Shown: positions 31,088-40,228, counted from the stretch's first letter. The stretch is DNA of 64,000 nt from Bradyrhizobium sp. (GCF_016219575.1 NZ_JACRMG010000036.1:1-64000), one strand, 5' to 3'. Made by a program: numbers and translations. The notes: generated by a model from the letters alone, not told the origin.

Positions 31088-31276
31088 CTACGCGGCCTTC
31101 TGCATATGCAGCAGGGTCGCCACGCAGCGCTCGCCCTGCCAGATCTCGATCGTCTGGTCGCCGAGCGCCTTCCGCGCTTCGGCCAACGCTGCTGCATCAT
31201 CCATGAATGGCGCTATTCGCGGCGGCCGTGCTGTCCGGCCCTGGCGGTCCAACAGATAGAACTGGTAGTTGCTCAT
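31088..31276 (-). CDS. DUF6894-like small protein
   Basis: A 62-residue protein, MSNYQFYLLDRQGRTARPPR, then MDDAAALAEARKALGDQTIE and IWQGERCVATLL. The layout (short beta strand, helix, WQG strand with a final Leu/His tail) is the DUF6894 type that is abundant in Bradyrhizobium and relatives. Function is unknown. I chose the internal ATG at 31276 because homology starts there. The gene stands alone between the CoA-transferase remnant and ridA. Confidence 0.75.
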   Translation of the reverse strand: MSNYQFYLLDRQGRTARPPRIAPFMDDAAALAEARKALGDQTIEIWQGERCVATLLHMQKAA

Positions 31277-31518
31277 GGTCGCCCCCCGACGCGCCGATAT
31301 GTTCGCTACCTTGCCCTGCGATTGCGGCAACTTCCGATAGGAAAAGAAGGCGAAATCAGGGAAACCCCGGGAATAGCGACGGCTGCCTGCCTTTCGCTGG
31401 CACCACCTCGCGCACCACGCCGGCCCTGTGCCGGCGCCTGCGGCCATGACGTGCTGGCCGACAGGGCCAACAGGAACTAGCCTGCGGCATCGCTCCCGAA
31501 TTTTCCGAGGACGGACCC

Positions 31519-31902
31519 ATGCCGAAAATCCAGCGCATCATCGTTCCCGACGTTCCGAAGCCGGTCAGCCATTATTGCCACGTGACCCGCGCAGGCCCGC
31601 ACGTCTGGGTGGCCGGCGTCGTCGGCGCGGCGCAGGACGGCAGCATACCGTCCGACGTCGTTGCCCAGTTCGACATCGCCATCGCGGCGATGGACAAGTG
31701 CCTGAAGGCGGCCGGCGCCGGGCCGGAGCATGTCGTCAAGGTGCAGGTTTTCATGACCGACATCACGGAACGGCCGAAAATCAACCCGCGCCGCATCGCC
31801 TATTTCGGCGAGAACCTGCCGGCCTCCACGCTCGTCGAGGTGAAGGGGCTGGTCGATCCGCGCATGAAGGTCGAGATCGAGTGCCAGGCTTACGTCGAGT
31901 AG
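31519..31902 (+). CDS. RidA family protein (YjgF/YER057c/UK114)
   Basis: A 127-residue protein. It has PDVPKPVSHYCHVTRAGPHV, VWVAGVVGAAQDGSIP, then AIAAMDKCLKAAGAGPEHVV, KVQVFMTDITERP and STLVEVKGLVDPRMKVEIEC. The length and the closing VEIEC segment are typical of RidA, whose trimers deaminate reactive enamine/imine intermediates from PLP enzymes. The Arg at the usual substrate-binding position (GLVDPRMKVEIE) is present. It is monocistronic, followed by intergenic repeats. Confidence 0.9.
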   Translation: MPKIQRIIVPDVPKPVSHYCHVTRAGPHVWVAGVVGAAQDGSIPSDVVAQFDIAIAAMDKCLKAAGAGPEHVVKVQVFMTDITERPKINPRRIAYFGENLPASTLVEVKGLVDPRMKVEIECQAYVE

Positions 31903-31956
31903 AGCGGGACGACTCCCCTCATGGTGAAGGCATCGGGCCGCGCTTTGCGCTTTAAT

Positions 31957-32055
31957 TCCTCATCCTGAGGAGCGCGCAGCGCGCGCGTCTCGAAGGATGC
32001 AGGCCCGTCTGTGGCCTCATGGTTCGAGACGCGCTTCGCGCTCCTCACCATGAGG
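31957..32055. repeat. Intergenic palindromic repeat family A, copy 1
   Basis: Begins CCTCATCCTGAGGAGCGC and ends GCTCCTCACCATGAGG, with internal GTCTCGAAGGATG and GGTTCGAGACGC, giving overlapping inverted repeats. Related copies occur at 33392-33519 and 35072-35208. The family resembles sequences very common between genes in Bradyrhizobium. Confidence 0.75.
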
Positions 32056-32077
32056 GTTCCAAGACTGCGCCACCAGT

Positions 32078-32160
32078 CGTAGGATGGGTAGAGCGTAGCG
32101 AAACCCATCATCGTCCGTGCAAGGAATTGATGGGTTTCGCTACGCTCTACCCATCCTACG
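32078..32160. repeat. Intergenic palindrome family B, copy 1
   Basis: CGTAGGATGGGTAGAGCG at the left and CGCTCTACCCATCCTACG at the right are near-perfect inverted complements, extending inward through TAGCGAAACCCATC. Another copy lies at 41049-41135. Confidence 0.8.
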
Positions 32161-32193
32161 GACTACGGACTGGACCAAACCACCGACGGAAAC

Positions 32194-33252
32194 TTACGGC
32201 TTCGCGCCTTCGGCGGCGGCGGTGGCCATGTATTTCGTGCGGAATTCGGCAACCCGCGCGCGCCACATGCCGACGAACGCCGCCGACGTCACGTTCTCCA
32301 CCGATTTCCATTCCTTCTTGAGGACCGGCAGGGTGTTGCCCCAGATCGCGCGCCTGCACCACTTCTCGCCCTTCTCCCGGCCTTCGCGGGTGGCGCACAT
32401 GGATTTCCAGGCGATGCGATCGGGCCGGCTGATGTGCTCGGCGGCGCCTTCCCAGCCCTGCTGGTGGATCAAATAGAGATCGCTCAGGTCCGGCTTGCGG
32501 CGCGTCACCCACTCGAACAGGATGCCTTCGGTGATGACCTTGTAGGCGGCGGCCACCGCATTGTCGCGGGGATTGCGAATTTGGCCGGCGCCGAACTTGC
32601 CGAACTCGTATTCGCTGAGCTGGAACACGCCGATATAGGACCCGGTGCGTTGATTGGGGTTGAAATTGGACTCGATCTTCGCCACCGCTTTCATGAAATT
32701 GAAATCGAGACCGAACGCGTCGGACGCGCGCTTGATCTCCTCGACCGGCGTTCCGACCGGAATGTCCTTCCATGAATTCAGGACGGTCTGCGCCGGCTTC
32801 TCGGCGGGCGGCAGTTCGGACCAGACGTAGTAGATGAGATACTGGAAATCCTGCGCCGCCGGCGCCGGGCTGGAGGCGTCTTTGGCGGCATCGCCGGACG
32901 CATTGCGCGTTGCCGGCACCGGTAGGGCGACATCGTGGGTGTTCAGCGCCGCCAGTCTTGGCCCGATGGAATGGCCGGCGATTTCGGCTCGCGCGATCAA
33001 CGGTCCGGAGACCGATCCGGTCACCGAGCCGGGTCCTGCCAGCGCCGTTTCAGCTCCGGCGGATGCCTCCCGCGGCACGGCGGCGGAGAGCAGAGGCATC
33101 ACGGACTTCACGACCGCTTCGGGCATCGCGGCCTGCACAGCCGTTTCCGGCGCCGCGTCCGGCGCGGTCGCGACCGGACTGTTTGCGGCAGCCAGGTAAA
33201 TTCCCGTGGATGCGATCGCACCCACGATGCAGATGACCTGCCAGGCTTTCAT
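32194..33252 (-). CDS. Lytic transglycosylase-like (SLT domain) protein
   Basis: A 352-residue protein starting MKAWQVICIVGAIASTGIYL, an N-terminal signal or anchor segment, followed by a low-complexity Ala/Pro-rich region to about residue 140. The C-terminal domain has FMKAVAKIESNFNPNQRTGS, where the Glu of KIES is the catalytic residue in SLT enzymes, then YIGVFQLSEYEFGKFG and LYLIHQQGWEGAAEH. SLT transglycosylases cleave the glycan of peptidoglycan in the periplasm. The catalytic Glu and the GVFQLS motif support activity. No secretion system is adjacent. Confidence 0.8.
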   Translation of the reverse strand: MKAWQVICIVGAIASTGIYLAAANSPVATAPDAAPETAVQAAMPEAVVKSVMPLLSAAVPREASAGAETALAGPGSVTGSVSGPLIARAEIAGHSIGPRLAALNTHDVALPVPATRNASGDAAKDASSPAPAAQDFQYLIYYVWSELPPAEKPAQTVLNSWKDIPVGTPVEEIKRASDAFGLDFNFMKAVAKIESNFNPNQRTGSYIGVFQLSEYEFGKFGAGQIRNPRDNAVAAAYKVITEGILFEWVTRRKPDLSDLYLIHQQGWEGAAEHISRPDRIAWKSMCATREGREKGEKWCRRAIWGNTLPVLKKEWKSVENVTSAAFVGMWRARVAEFRTKYMATAAAEGAKP

Positions 33253-33391
33253 TTGCCCCCAACTCCGCGGCACGGTTCCCGAAACGACGCTACATGTTCG
33301 CCGTAATGAGGCGAGTTCATGACGGTAACGGCTCTTGGTGGAGGGTATGTTAACCGGGTCTGGCGGGGCTGCGTCACACGCGGCTCTAACC

Positions 33392-33519
33392 CCTCATCCT
33401 GAGGAGCCCGCAAAGCGGGCGTCTCGAAGGATGCAGGCCCGTCTGTGGCCTCATGTTTCACCCGGCGATGCGAAGCATCGTCCGGAGACGCGCGCAAGAG
33501 CGCGCTCCTCACCATGAGG
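33392..33519. repeat. Intergenic palindromic repeat family A, copy 2
   Basis: CCTCATCCTGAGGAGCCC on the left, GCTCCTCACCATGAGG on the right, with an internal insertion CATGTTTCACCCGGCGATGC compared with copy 1. It lies between the transglycosylase and CoA-transferase genes. Confidence 0.7.
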
Positions 33520-33533
33520 GTAACACTGTAGCC

Positions 33534-34721
33534 CTAAATCACCCCGCCTCGCCTCAGCGCCGCAATCTCCGCCGCGCCATACCCGAGCTCCGCCAGCACC
33601 ACATCGGTATGCTCGCCGAGTGTCGGGGGACGCGCCGCGATTTCGCCCGGGGTTTCCGACAGGCGGACCGCGGCGCGGGCGACGGGTGCGGCTTTCGGCA
33701 GGCCGGGATAGTCGACGTCCTGCAGGAAGCCGGCGGCGCGGATGTGCGGATGATCGAGCGCCTGTTGCGGGCTCAGCACCGGTCCGGCCGGAATCATTGC
33801 GTTGCCCAGCGTGTCCACGGCTTCCTGCGTGGTGCGCTCGGCACACCAGCGCGCCATCCGCGCGCTGATGATTGGGCCGTTCTCGCCGCGCTTGAGGTCG
33901 TCGGCAAAGCGGGGATCCTCCAGCCACTCCTTCTCCTCGCCCATCAACCGGGCCCAGCGGATGAACAGCGGATGGCCCGTCACCTGGCACAGCACCCAGC
34001 CGTCTTTGGTGCGGTAGATGTCGGCGGGCGCGGCGGTCTGGCCGAGATTGCCGGTCGGGACGCGGTTCGCGGCAATGACGGCCTGCTCGATCAGCGTGGC
34101 GTTGGTGAAGGACAAGGCGGTTGCCAATAGCGCGCCCTCGACGATCTGGCCGCGGCCGCTCTTGCCGCGCTCGATCAGGGCGGCGAGCGTGCCGAACGCA
34201 CAATGCAGCGCGGTGCCGAAATCGACCCAGTTCACCGCGGCCCGGTAGGGCGGATCGCCGGCGCCGGTCATGTACACCGAGCCGGACATGACCTGGCCGA
34301 CGCCGTCGAAGCCGACGCGGTCGGACCAGGGCCCCGGCCCGCCGAACGCCGTTGCCGTGGTCAGGATGATGTCGGGCTTGATCGCCTTCAAGGAGTCGTA
34401 GTCGAGCTTCATCGCGCGCAGGGTCTGCGGCGGCAGATTGGCGACGACGACGTCGGCGGTCGCAACCAGCCGGCGCATCACCTCCTGGCCTTCGGCCTTC
34501 ATCGGATCGAGGGTGATACACTTCTTGTTGCGGTTGATCTGCAGGAACAGCGCGCCCTCGCCGCCGCTGCCGACCGGCGCCACGAAGCGGTCCTCGCTGC
34601 CGTCGCGCTTCTCCACGCGGATGACCTCGGCGCCGAACTCGGCCAGCAATGTCGCGCAATAGGGGCCGGCGATATAGCGCCCGAAATCGAGCACCCGCAC
34701 CCCCGCCAGAACTCCCCCCAT
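33534..34721 (-). CDS. CaiB/BaiF family CoA-transferase
   Basis: A 395-residue protein, normal family length. It begins LAGVRVLDFGRYIAGPYCAT, then LAEFGAEVIRVEKRDGSEDR, FLQINRNKKCITLDPMKAEG, and has GVGQVMSGSVYMTGAGDPPY, ADIYRTKDGWVLCQVTGHP and the C-terminal DHPHIRAAGFLQDVDYPG. Class III CoA-transferases move CoA between carboxylic acids; the substrate cannot be deduced. A decayed near-copy of its C-terminal third lies 2.5 kb away at 30776-31061. Confidence 0.92.
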   Translation of the reverse strand: MGGVLAGVRVLDFGRYIAGPYCATLLAEFGAEVIRVEKRDGSEDRFVAPVGSGGEGALFLQINRNKKCITLDPMKAEGQEVMRRLVATADVVVANLPPQTLRAMKLDYDSLKAIKPDIILTTATAFGGPGPWSDRVGFDGVGQVMSGSVYMTGAGDPPYRAAVNWVDFGTALHCAFGTLAALIERGKSGRGQIVEGALLATALSFTNATLIEQAVIAANRVPTGNLGQTAAPADIYRTKDGWVLCQVTGHPLFIRWARLMGEEKEWLEDPRFADDLKRGENGPIISARMARWCAERTTQEAVDTLGNAMIPAGPVLSPQQALDHPHIRAAGFLQDVDYPGLPKAAPVARAAVRLSETPGEIAARPPTLGEHTDVVLAELGYGAAEIAALRRGGVI

Positions 34722-35248
34722 CGGTGTTTTTTCCCCATGTTTTCCATGAGATTACAGGGGCTGTCTTGCAGCGCAAGGCGGCCGCCGGAGCCACACCAAC
34801 CGTTGTCATGCCCGGCCTTGTGCCGGGCATCCACGTCTTTGTCTCCATCAGCGAGAAAGAACGTGGATGGCCGGGCATAGGCGAGCAAAACCGACGCCGT
34901 CCTTCGGACGGCTATGCCCGGCCATGACGAAAACTGACTCAGTTTCAAGTGGTTAGAAAGACCTTAGGGCCACTGGTTGCTTTCCCGGTCAGGCTCTGCG
35001 GAGGCTTCCGTTTCCAACTGTACTCCGGTAGTTTGTTCCCGAGCGAGGACAGCCTTGCTGCGGCATAAGCCCCTCATGGTGAGGAGCGCCAACGGGTCCG
35101 CGCGCAGCGCGGCCCGATGACAGGCTCCGCGCGTCTCGAACCATGAGGCCCCGCCTGTGGCCTACATCCTTCGAGACGCCCGCTCCGCGGGCTCCTCAGG
35201 ATGAGGAGTTGGGACGCTTGTGACGCAGTAGGATAGCGGGGGCGCTTG
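34722..35248. repeat. 527-bp gap holding palindrome families D and A
   Basis: At 34805-34928 lies family D: GTCATGCCCGGCCTTGTGCC at the left and GCTATGCCCGGCCATGAC at the right, with ATCCACGTCTTTGTC and AACGTGGATGGCC inside. A related copy is at 61187-61274. At 35072-35208 lies a third family A copy, CCTCATGGTGAGGAGCGC to GGCTCCTCAGGATGAGG, in the opposite orientation to copy 1. No gene is visible in the rest. Confidence 0.75.
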
Positions 35249-35611
35249 ATGCGCGATGTGATCCTGAGAGTGAGGCCGTGGTCGCCGTCGGCGTTCCTGG
35301 CGGCGCTGCTGATGATCGTGCTCGCCGCATCGATCCAGGAAGTTTTCGTGGTGTTTGGCACCAAGCTCTATTTCGCCTCCTTCTTCCCCGCCATCCTCAT
35401 CGCCACCCTGCTGGCCGGCGCGCCGGCGGGTGTCTTTGCAACGCTCCTGACCATTCCGGTCGTGTGGTGGGCGTTCATGCCGCCCTATTTCGAATTCGAG
35501 CCGCTCACCACGGACGACTATCACCGCTTCGCCATGTTCGTGCTCGGCAGCGCGCTGATGATCGCCTTTGCCAATCTCTGTCGCGAAGCCCTCGTGCTGT
35601 TCCGGAAATAG
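35249..35611 (+). CDS. DUF4118-like membrane protein
   Basis: A 120-residue protein with four hydrophobic segments: FLAALLMIVLAASIQEVFVV, FFPAILIATLLAGAPAGVFA, TLLTIPVVWWAFMPP and FAMFVLGSALMIAFANLCRE. The AGxxAGxxAT segment and the FxxP...WWAFMPP ending resemble the DUF4118 membrane domain found N-terminal in histidine kinases, here without a kinase. The adjacent gene starts right at its stop, so the two are probably co-expressed. Confidence 0.65.
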   Translation: MRDVILRVRPWSPSAFLAALLMIVLAASIQEVFVVFGTKLYFASFFPAILIATLLAGAPAGVFATLLTIPVVWWAFMPPYFEFEPLTTDDYHRFAMFVLGSALMIAFANLCREALVLFRK

Positions 35612-35842
35612 ATGTCGCCGCAGAAAATCATGATCTGGATCATGACCGGCATCGGCGGCGCGGTCGGGCTCTTTGCTCCCGTGGGCATCGTCAAATGGCT
35701 GCTGGAAAGCGAGCCCGAGGATGCCGGCATCCTCACCTTCTTCTTCCTGCCGGTCTGGTGCCTGCTGGTGGTGATCGGCCTGCTGTTCGGACGCAGGCTC
35801 GGCGTCGCGCTGGCGGGCCTGCGGCGCGCGGCGCAGCGCTAG
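35612..35842 (+). CDS. Small two-helix membrane protein
   Basis: A 76-residue protein with hydrophobic segments IMIWIMTGIGGAVGLFAPVG (6-25) and FFFLPVWCLLVVIGLLFG (43-60), ending in a basic tail. The ATG directly follows the TAG of the upstream membrane gene. No family recognised. Its 3' end abuts the convergent peptidase gene with no spacing. Confidence 0.6.
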   Translation: MSPQKIMIWIMTGIGGAVGLFAPVGIVKWLLESEPEDAGILTFFFLPVWCLLVVIGLLFGRRLGVALAGLRRAAQR

Positions 35843-37144
35843 CTACTTCTGCCTCACCGCCAGCGCCGGCCTGGTCACGCCGTCGAGTCCGGCAAGCATC
35901 AGCACCGTGAGCAGCGCGTTCTGCGGACCCATCCAGGCATCGGTCGGCTTGTACCATTCGTTGCGCGAATGCCAGTTGCCGCCCTCGCCGCCGCCGCCGA
36001 TGGTGACGGCGGGAATGCCCAGCGACATCGCGATGTTGGAATCGGTCGAGGAGCCCGCGAAGGTGACGCGCGGGCCGCGGGCGATGGCTGAGACCGCGCG
36101 CTGCGTCGCCTGTACGATCGGCGCATCCAGGGACACGATGCCCGCGGGCCGGTCGCCGATCAGCTTGATCTCCACCGTCATCTTGTCGGTGTTCCAGCGC
36201 GCGTTCTCTTCGGCGACCGCCTGCCTGACCAGCGCCAGCAATTTCTCCTCGAGCCTGAGCAGCTCGGCGGTATCGTTGGAGCGCATGTCGACCGCCATGC
36301 GGGCTTCCGCCGCGATCGCATTCACCGAGGTGCCGCCGCGGACGGTGCCGACGGTGAAGGTGGTGCGCGGCTCGGCCGGCGGCCGCAGCTCCGAGATTTT
36401 GGCGATCGCGCGGCCCATGGCGTGGATGGCGCTGGGCAGGCCGAACTCCTGGAAGGAATGCCCGCCCGGGCCCTTGAAGACCATCTCGTAGCGATGGCTG
36501 CCGGTGGACTGGTTGACGACCCGGCTGATGCCGAGCCCGTCGATCGAAATGAAGCCGTCGATGTCCTTGTGGTCCCTGAACAGCGCCTTGACGCCGCGGA
36601 GATTGCCGAGCTCTTCCTCGCCGACGGTGCCGACGACCAGGAGATCGCCGACGGTGGCAATGGCGTTTTCGTTCATCGCCTTGACCAGCGACAGCAGCGC
36701 GGCAAGGCCGCGCGAGTCATCGCCGATCCCCGGCGCTGTGATGACGCCGTCCTTCTCCTTCACGGTGACGTCGACGTCGTCGGGAAACACGGTGTCGAGA
36801 TGCGCCGACACCACGAGCTTGGGCCGGCCGCCGCCCGTTCCCTTGCGCAAGGCGACCACGTTGCCCTCGCTGTCGATGGCGGCGTCCTTGAAGCCGAGCT
36901 CCTGCATCCGCTTCAGATAATATTCGGCGCGGACTTTCTCCTTGAACGGCGGCGCCGGGATTTCGGTGATGCGCTTCTGCTCTTCCAGCGCACGGGCGTC
37001 GTCGGCCCTGATGTCGTCGAGCGTCTTGACGACCTTGGGATGGGCGAGCAGCGCCTGCAGCGTCGCGTCCATCGAGGGCGCCTGCGCGAAGGCGGGAGCA
37101 GCCAGCAACAGCGTTGCGACGATCGATGCGGTGAATTTCATCAT
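35843..37144 (-). CDS. M20-family metallopeptidase, exported
   Basis: A 433-residue protein with a signal peptide (FTASIVATLLLAAPAFA). The M20 pattern is complete: LVVSAHLDTVFPDDVDV (His/Asp ligand), PGIGDDSRGLAALLSL (bridging Asp), GTVGEEELGNLRGVKAL (catalytic Glu pair), DGLGISRVVNQSTGSHRYEM for the start of the lid domain, and a late VTIGGGGEGGNWHSRNEW with a His ligand. It is closest in look to peptidase T-like and carboxypeptidase G2-like enzymes. It probably hydrolyses small peptides or amino-acid conjugates in the periplasm; the substrate is unknown. Confidence 0.88.
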   Translation of the reverse strand: MMKFTASIVATLLLAAPAFAQAPSMDATLQALLAHPKVVKTLDDIRADDARALEEQKRITEIPAPPFKEKVRAEYYLKRMQELGFKDAAIDSEGNVVALRKGTGGGRPKLVVSAHLDTVFPDDVDVTVKEKDGVITAPGIGDDSRGLAALLSLVKAMNENAIATVGDLLVVGTVGEEELGNLRGVKALFRDHKDIDGFISIDGLGISRVVNQSTGSHRYEMVFKGPGGHSFQEFGLPSAIHAMGRAIAKISELRPPAEPRTTFTVGTVRGGTSVNAIAAEARMAVDMRSNDTAELLRLEEKLLALVRQAVAEENARWNTDKMTVEIKLIGDRPAGIVSLDAPIVQATQRAVSAIARGPRVTFAGSSTDSNIAMSLGIPAVTIGGGGEGGNWHSRNEWYKPTDAWMGPQNALLTVLMLAGLDGVTRPALAVRQK

Positions 37145-37166
37145 GATCCCTCCCAGGATGACGATC

Positions 37167-37246
37167 CGTAGGGCGGATTAGCCGAAGGCGTAATCCGCCG
37201 TTTCTCGCAGGTGTCGGCGGATTACGCTCTCGCCAATCCGCCCTGC
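37167..37246. repeat. Intergenic palindrome family C, copy 1
   Basis: CGTAGGGCGGATTAGCCGAA on the left is complementary to sequence ending in CCAATCCGCCCTGCG on the right, with GCGTAATCCGCCG and CGGCGGATTACGC inside. A second copy is at 43543-43622. Confidence 0.8.
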
Positions 37247-37250
37247 GCCA

Positions 37251-37772
37251 CTACGCCAGACCCAACTCCCGCAGTCGGCCGGCGAACCAGTCGGACAGCT
37301 CGCGGTCGATGATGCCGCCGAGATAGACGTCGGACGACTTCACCTTGCCCTTGGCCAGCACCAGCAGCACGCCGATGCGGTAGGCGAACCACAGATGCGG
37401 GTCGGTCAGTCCGCGCAGCTTGTGGTGATCGTGCTCGATCGGCTGGTGGTTGGTCGCCTTCCGCACCTCCACGACCAGCAGGTTCTCCGGCACCGCGCGG
37501 CGATGCACGGCGATGTCGGGGAAGATCGACTTGCCGAGCTCATCGTCGGTCGAAATGATCGTGCCGTGCGGCAGTTTCAGCAGCCGCTCGCCGAGGCGGT
37601 TGTAGTCGCAGTCGACCTCCCAGCCGTCGAACTGCCGTTCCAGGTGCACCGCCATCCGGTGCGTCAGCGTGCGCTCGCCGAGATCCTTGTCGAACAGCAC
37701 GCCCTCGCTCGCGTAGAATTGCTCGATCGCCCTGACGACCTTCTCAAGCTCCGCCCGCATCAACTTCCCCAA
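37251..37772 (-). CDS. Hypothetical protein, possible PD-(D/E)xK-like fold
   Basis: A 173-residue protein (possibly starting at the internal Met at 37760). The middle contains SIFPDIAVHRRAVPENLLVV followed by EVRKATNH. The PD and ExR(K) spacing resembles a PD-(D/E)xK nuclease-like core, but no sequence of this type is known to me as characterised. DPHLWFAYRIGVLLVLAKGK follows. It stands alone between repeats and the TPP enzyme. Confidence 0.6.
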   Translation of the reverse strand: MGKLMRAELEKVVRAIEQFYASEGVLFDKDLGERTLTHRMAVHLERQFDGWEVDCDYNRLGERLLKLPHGTIISTDDELGKSIFPDIAVHRRAVPENLLVVEVRKATNHQPIEHDHHKLRGLTDPHLWFAYRIGVLLVLAKGKVKSSDVYLGGIIDRELSDWFAGRLRELGLA

Positions 37773-37797
37773 TTGGCGCGGGCAAGTGCGCCCCGCG

Positions 37798-39348
37798 CTA
37801 CATCTGCACCTCGATCAGCCGCGGACCGGGTTCGGCCATGGCTTCTTCCAGCGCCTTGTTGAACTCGTCCGCCGTCGTCACCGCGCGCCCGGGGACGCCC
37901 ATGCCCCTGGCGAGCGCGACGAAATCGATGGTCGGCCGGTCGATCCTCAGCATGTCCATCGCACGCTGGCCGGGCTCGCCGGCGCCGACCCCGTCGAACT
38001 CGCCGCGCAGAATCTGGTAGATGCGATTTGCGAACACAATCGTGACAACGTTGAGGCTTTCGCGCGCCTGCGTCCACAAAGCCTGGATCGTGTACATCGA
38101 GGAACCGTCGCCGACCATGCAGATCACCTTGCGGTCGGGACATGCAACCGCCGCGCCAGTCGCCACCGGCGGCGAGAAGCCGATCGAGCCGCCCATGTTC
38201 TGCAGCCAGTCGTGCGGCTTGGCGGCCGCGGTCGGCGGGAAGAACTGCCGGCCGGTGGTGATGGACTCGTCCACCACGATGGCATTTTCCGGGATCGCCA
38301 TGGCGATCGCCTGCGCGATATTGGCGTGGTTCAGGGGACCGGTCGGCTTGGCGATGTCCATCGGCTTCTGCGGCACCACGTCCGCCGGCCTGGCGCCGAG
38401 CGCATGGGCCAGCGCTTCCAGCGCTGCGACGGAATTCTCGCCGCCGCCCGTGACGCGATGCACCTCGCAGCCCTCGGGCTTCAACATGCTCGGCTTGTTC
38501 GGATAGGCGAAGAAGGCCACGGGATCGTTGGCCTCGACCAGCAGGATGTTCTTGAAGTCCTTCAGGATCGGCAACGCCTGCTCGATCACATAGGGAATGC
38601 GGTCGATGGCGTAGCGGCCGCGGCCGCGCGCCATCCTGGGATTATAGGTCTGGCCCATCACCTTGCAGCCGGTCTTGCCGGCGATCTGCTGCGCCAGCGC
38701 GAGGCCCTTTTCGGTGAGCGCGCTGCCGGTGAGCAGCAACAGGTTCTGCGAGCCGCCGCCATTGCGCAGCACCTTTGCGGCATGATCGACGGCTTGCGCG
38801 GAATAATTGGCGCGCTGCGTCTCGCCGTTGACCTGCGCAATGCCGTCCGCCTCGTTCCAGGCGGTGTCGGCGGGCAGGATGAGCGTCGCGACCTGCGGCG
38901 GCGAGCTCCTGGCGGCGGCAATGGCGGCCGCGCCGTCGGCGGCGACGGACTTGGCATCCGGCGAGGTGCGCACCCAGGCCGACATCGGCCGCGCCAGCCC
39001 CTCGATGTCGGAGGTCAAAGGCGCGTTGTAGCCGATGTGATAGGTGGCGTGCTGGCCGACGATGTTGACGATGCCGGAATTGGCCTTCTTGGCGTTGTGC
39101 AGATTGGCGAGACCGTTGGCCAGGCCGGGGCCGAGATGCAGCAACGTCGAGGCCGGCGTGCCCTTCATGCGGAAATAGCCGTCGGCCGCGCCCGTCACCA
39201 CGCCCTCGAACAGGCCGAGCACGCAGCGCATGCCCTCGACGCGGTCGAGTGCGGCGACAAAATGCATTTCCGAGGTGCCGGGGTTGGTGAAGCAGACGTC
39301 CACGCCGCCTGCGACCAATGTCCGCACCAGACTTTCCGCACCGTTCAT
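37798..39348 (-). CDS. TPP-dependent enzyme, acetolactate-synthase-like
   Basis: A 516-residue protein from the ATG at 39348. The PYR domain has FTNPGTSEMHF and GLFEGVVTGAADGY, with the activating Glu of TPP enzymes. The C-terminal PP domain has CMVGDGSSMYTIQALWTQA followed by TIVFANRIYQIL. This is the GDG(S)...N cofactor motif, here with AN instead of the usual NN. The layout fits acetolactate synthase-like proteins of catabolic rather than biosynthetic type. The reaction (probably a 2-oxoacid decarboxylation or carboligation) cannot be fixed. No small regulatory subunit lies nearby. Confidence 0.87.
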   Translation of the reverse strand: MNGAESLVRTLVAGGVDVCFTNPGTSEMHFVAALDRVEGMRCVLGLFEGVVTGAADGYFRMKGTPASTLLHLGPGLANGLANLHNAKKANSGIVNIVGQHATYHIGYNAPLTSDIEGLARPMSAWVRTSPDAKSVAADGAAAIAAARSSPPQVATLILPADTAWNEADGIAQVNGETQRANYSAQAVDHAAKVLRNGGGSQNLLLLTGSALTEKGLALAQQIAGKTGCKVMGQTYNPRMARGRGRYAIDRIPYVIEQALPILKDFKNILLVEANDPVAFFAYPNKPSMLKPEGCEVHRVTGGGENSVAALEALAHALGARPADVVPQKPMDIAKPTGPLNHANIAQAIAMAIPENAIVVDESITTGRQFFPPTAAAKPHDWLQNMGGSIGFSPPVATGAAVACPDRKVICMVGDGSSMYTIQALWTQARESLNVVTIVFANRIYQILRGEFDGVGAGEPGQRAMDMLRIDRPTIDFVALARGMGVPGRAVTTADEFNKALEEAMAEPGPRLIEVQM

Positions 39349-39580
39349 CGTTCCGCCCCTGTCGCTGCCGTTTCCCGGGTTCATTTCGGGGTTGAGATCA
39401 ACCATTGTTCGGCCGTCTCGTCAAAGGGTTAGCCGACAGGGCAGCCATCGCGCAGGACATGTTGTATTTCTTAACCGCCCGACTCGAAAATGCCGCAGTC
39501 ACGGGCTCGTTGCTTGCGCAGGCGTTCCCGTTATGGCCTGTCGGGGCGAGGCATTCGAAATTGACTTGCGAGGAAGAAAG

Positions 39581-40159
39581 ATGATCCGGGGGCTCGGTTG
39601 GCTGTATGCGGTGGCAGCGATGCTGGCGGCGGGCAATGCACAGGCGCAACTCTTCGACATGCGCGACATCATGGGCGGCGGCCCGAATTTCCGCGGCGGC
39701 GGTTACAGCGGCGGCCGCAGCCCGGTCGCGCGCTCTACGGTGATGCTCACCGGTTATGCGCCCGGCACCATCGTCATCCATACCGGCGAGCGGCGGCTAT
39801 ACCTGGTGCAGGGGAACGGCCAGGCGATCAGCTACGGCATCGGCGTCGGCCGCGACGGTTTTCGCTGGAGCGGAACCCACCGCATTACCGCAAAGAAGGA
39901 ATGGCCGTCCTGGACACCGCCGGCGCAGATGCTGCGCCGCCGTCCCGATCTGCCGCGCCACATGCCCGGCGGCGTCGAAAATCCGCTCGGCGCGCGTGCG
40001 ATGTATCTGGGCTCGACGCTCTACCGCATTCACGGCTCCAACGAGCCGGAGACGATCGGCCAGGCGGTGTCGTCCGGCTGCTTCCGCATGACCAATGAAG
40101 ACGTCACCGATCTCTACAGCCGCGTCGGCGTCGGCACCACGGTGGTGGTGAAGAACTAG
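39581..40159 (+). CDS. L,D-transpeptidase (YkuD domain), secreted
   Basis: A 192-residue protein after the ribosome site AGGAAG. A signal peptide (LGWLYAVAAMLAAGNAQA) is followed by a Gly-rich linker and the YkuD domain: GTIVIHTGERRLYLVQGNGQ, YGIGVGRDGFRWSG, then YRIHGSNEPETIGQ and SSGCFRM, with the catalytic Cys and the HxxN/SxGCxR motif. Such enzymes form 3-3 peptidoglycan cross-links or attach proteins to peptidoglycan; Bradyrhizobium-type genomes carry many paralogues. Start chosen by the ribosome site. Confidence 0.92.
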   Translation: MIRGLGWLYAVAAMLAAGNAQAQLFDMRDIMGGGPNFRGGGYSGGRSPVARSTVMLTGYAPGTIVIHTGERRLYLVQGNGQAISYGIGVGRDGFRWSGTHRITAKKEWPSWTPPAQMLRRRPDLPRHMPGGVENPLGARAMYLGSTLYRIHGSNEPETIGQAVSSGCFRMTNEDVTDLYSRVGVGTTVVVKN

Positions 40160-40228
40160 GGCGGAACCTGCTGGCGTCGACGCATGCGGGCCTTGCGCGC
40201 GCCTTCTTCCTGCGTCAGCGTCGTGACA

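Noticed and set aside
37786..39432. 548-codon plus-strand frame
   Set aside because: Antisense of the acetolactate-synthase-like gene; His/Arg/Gly-rich product without motifs.
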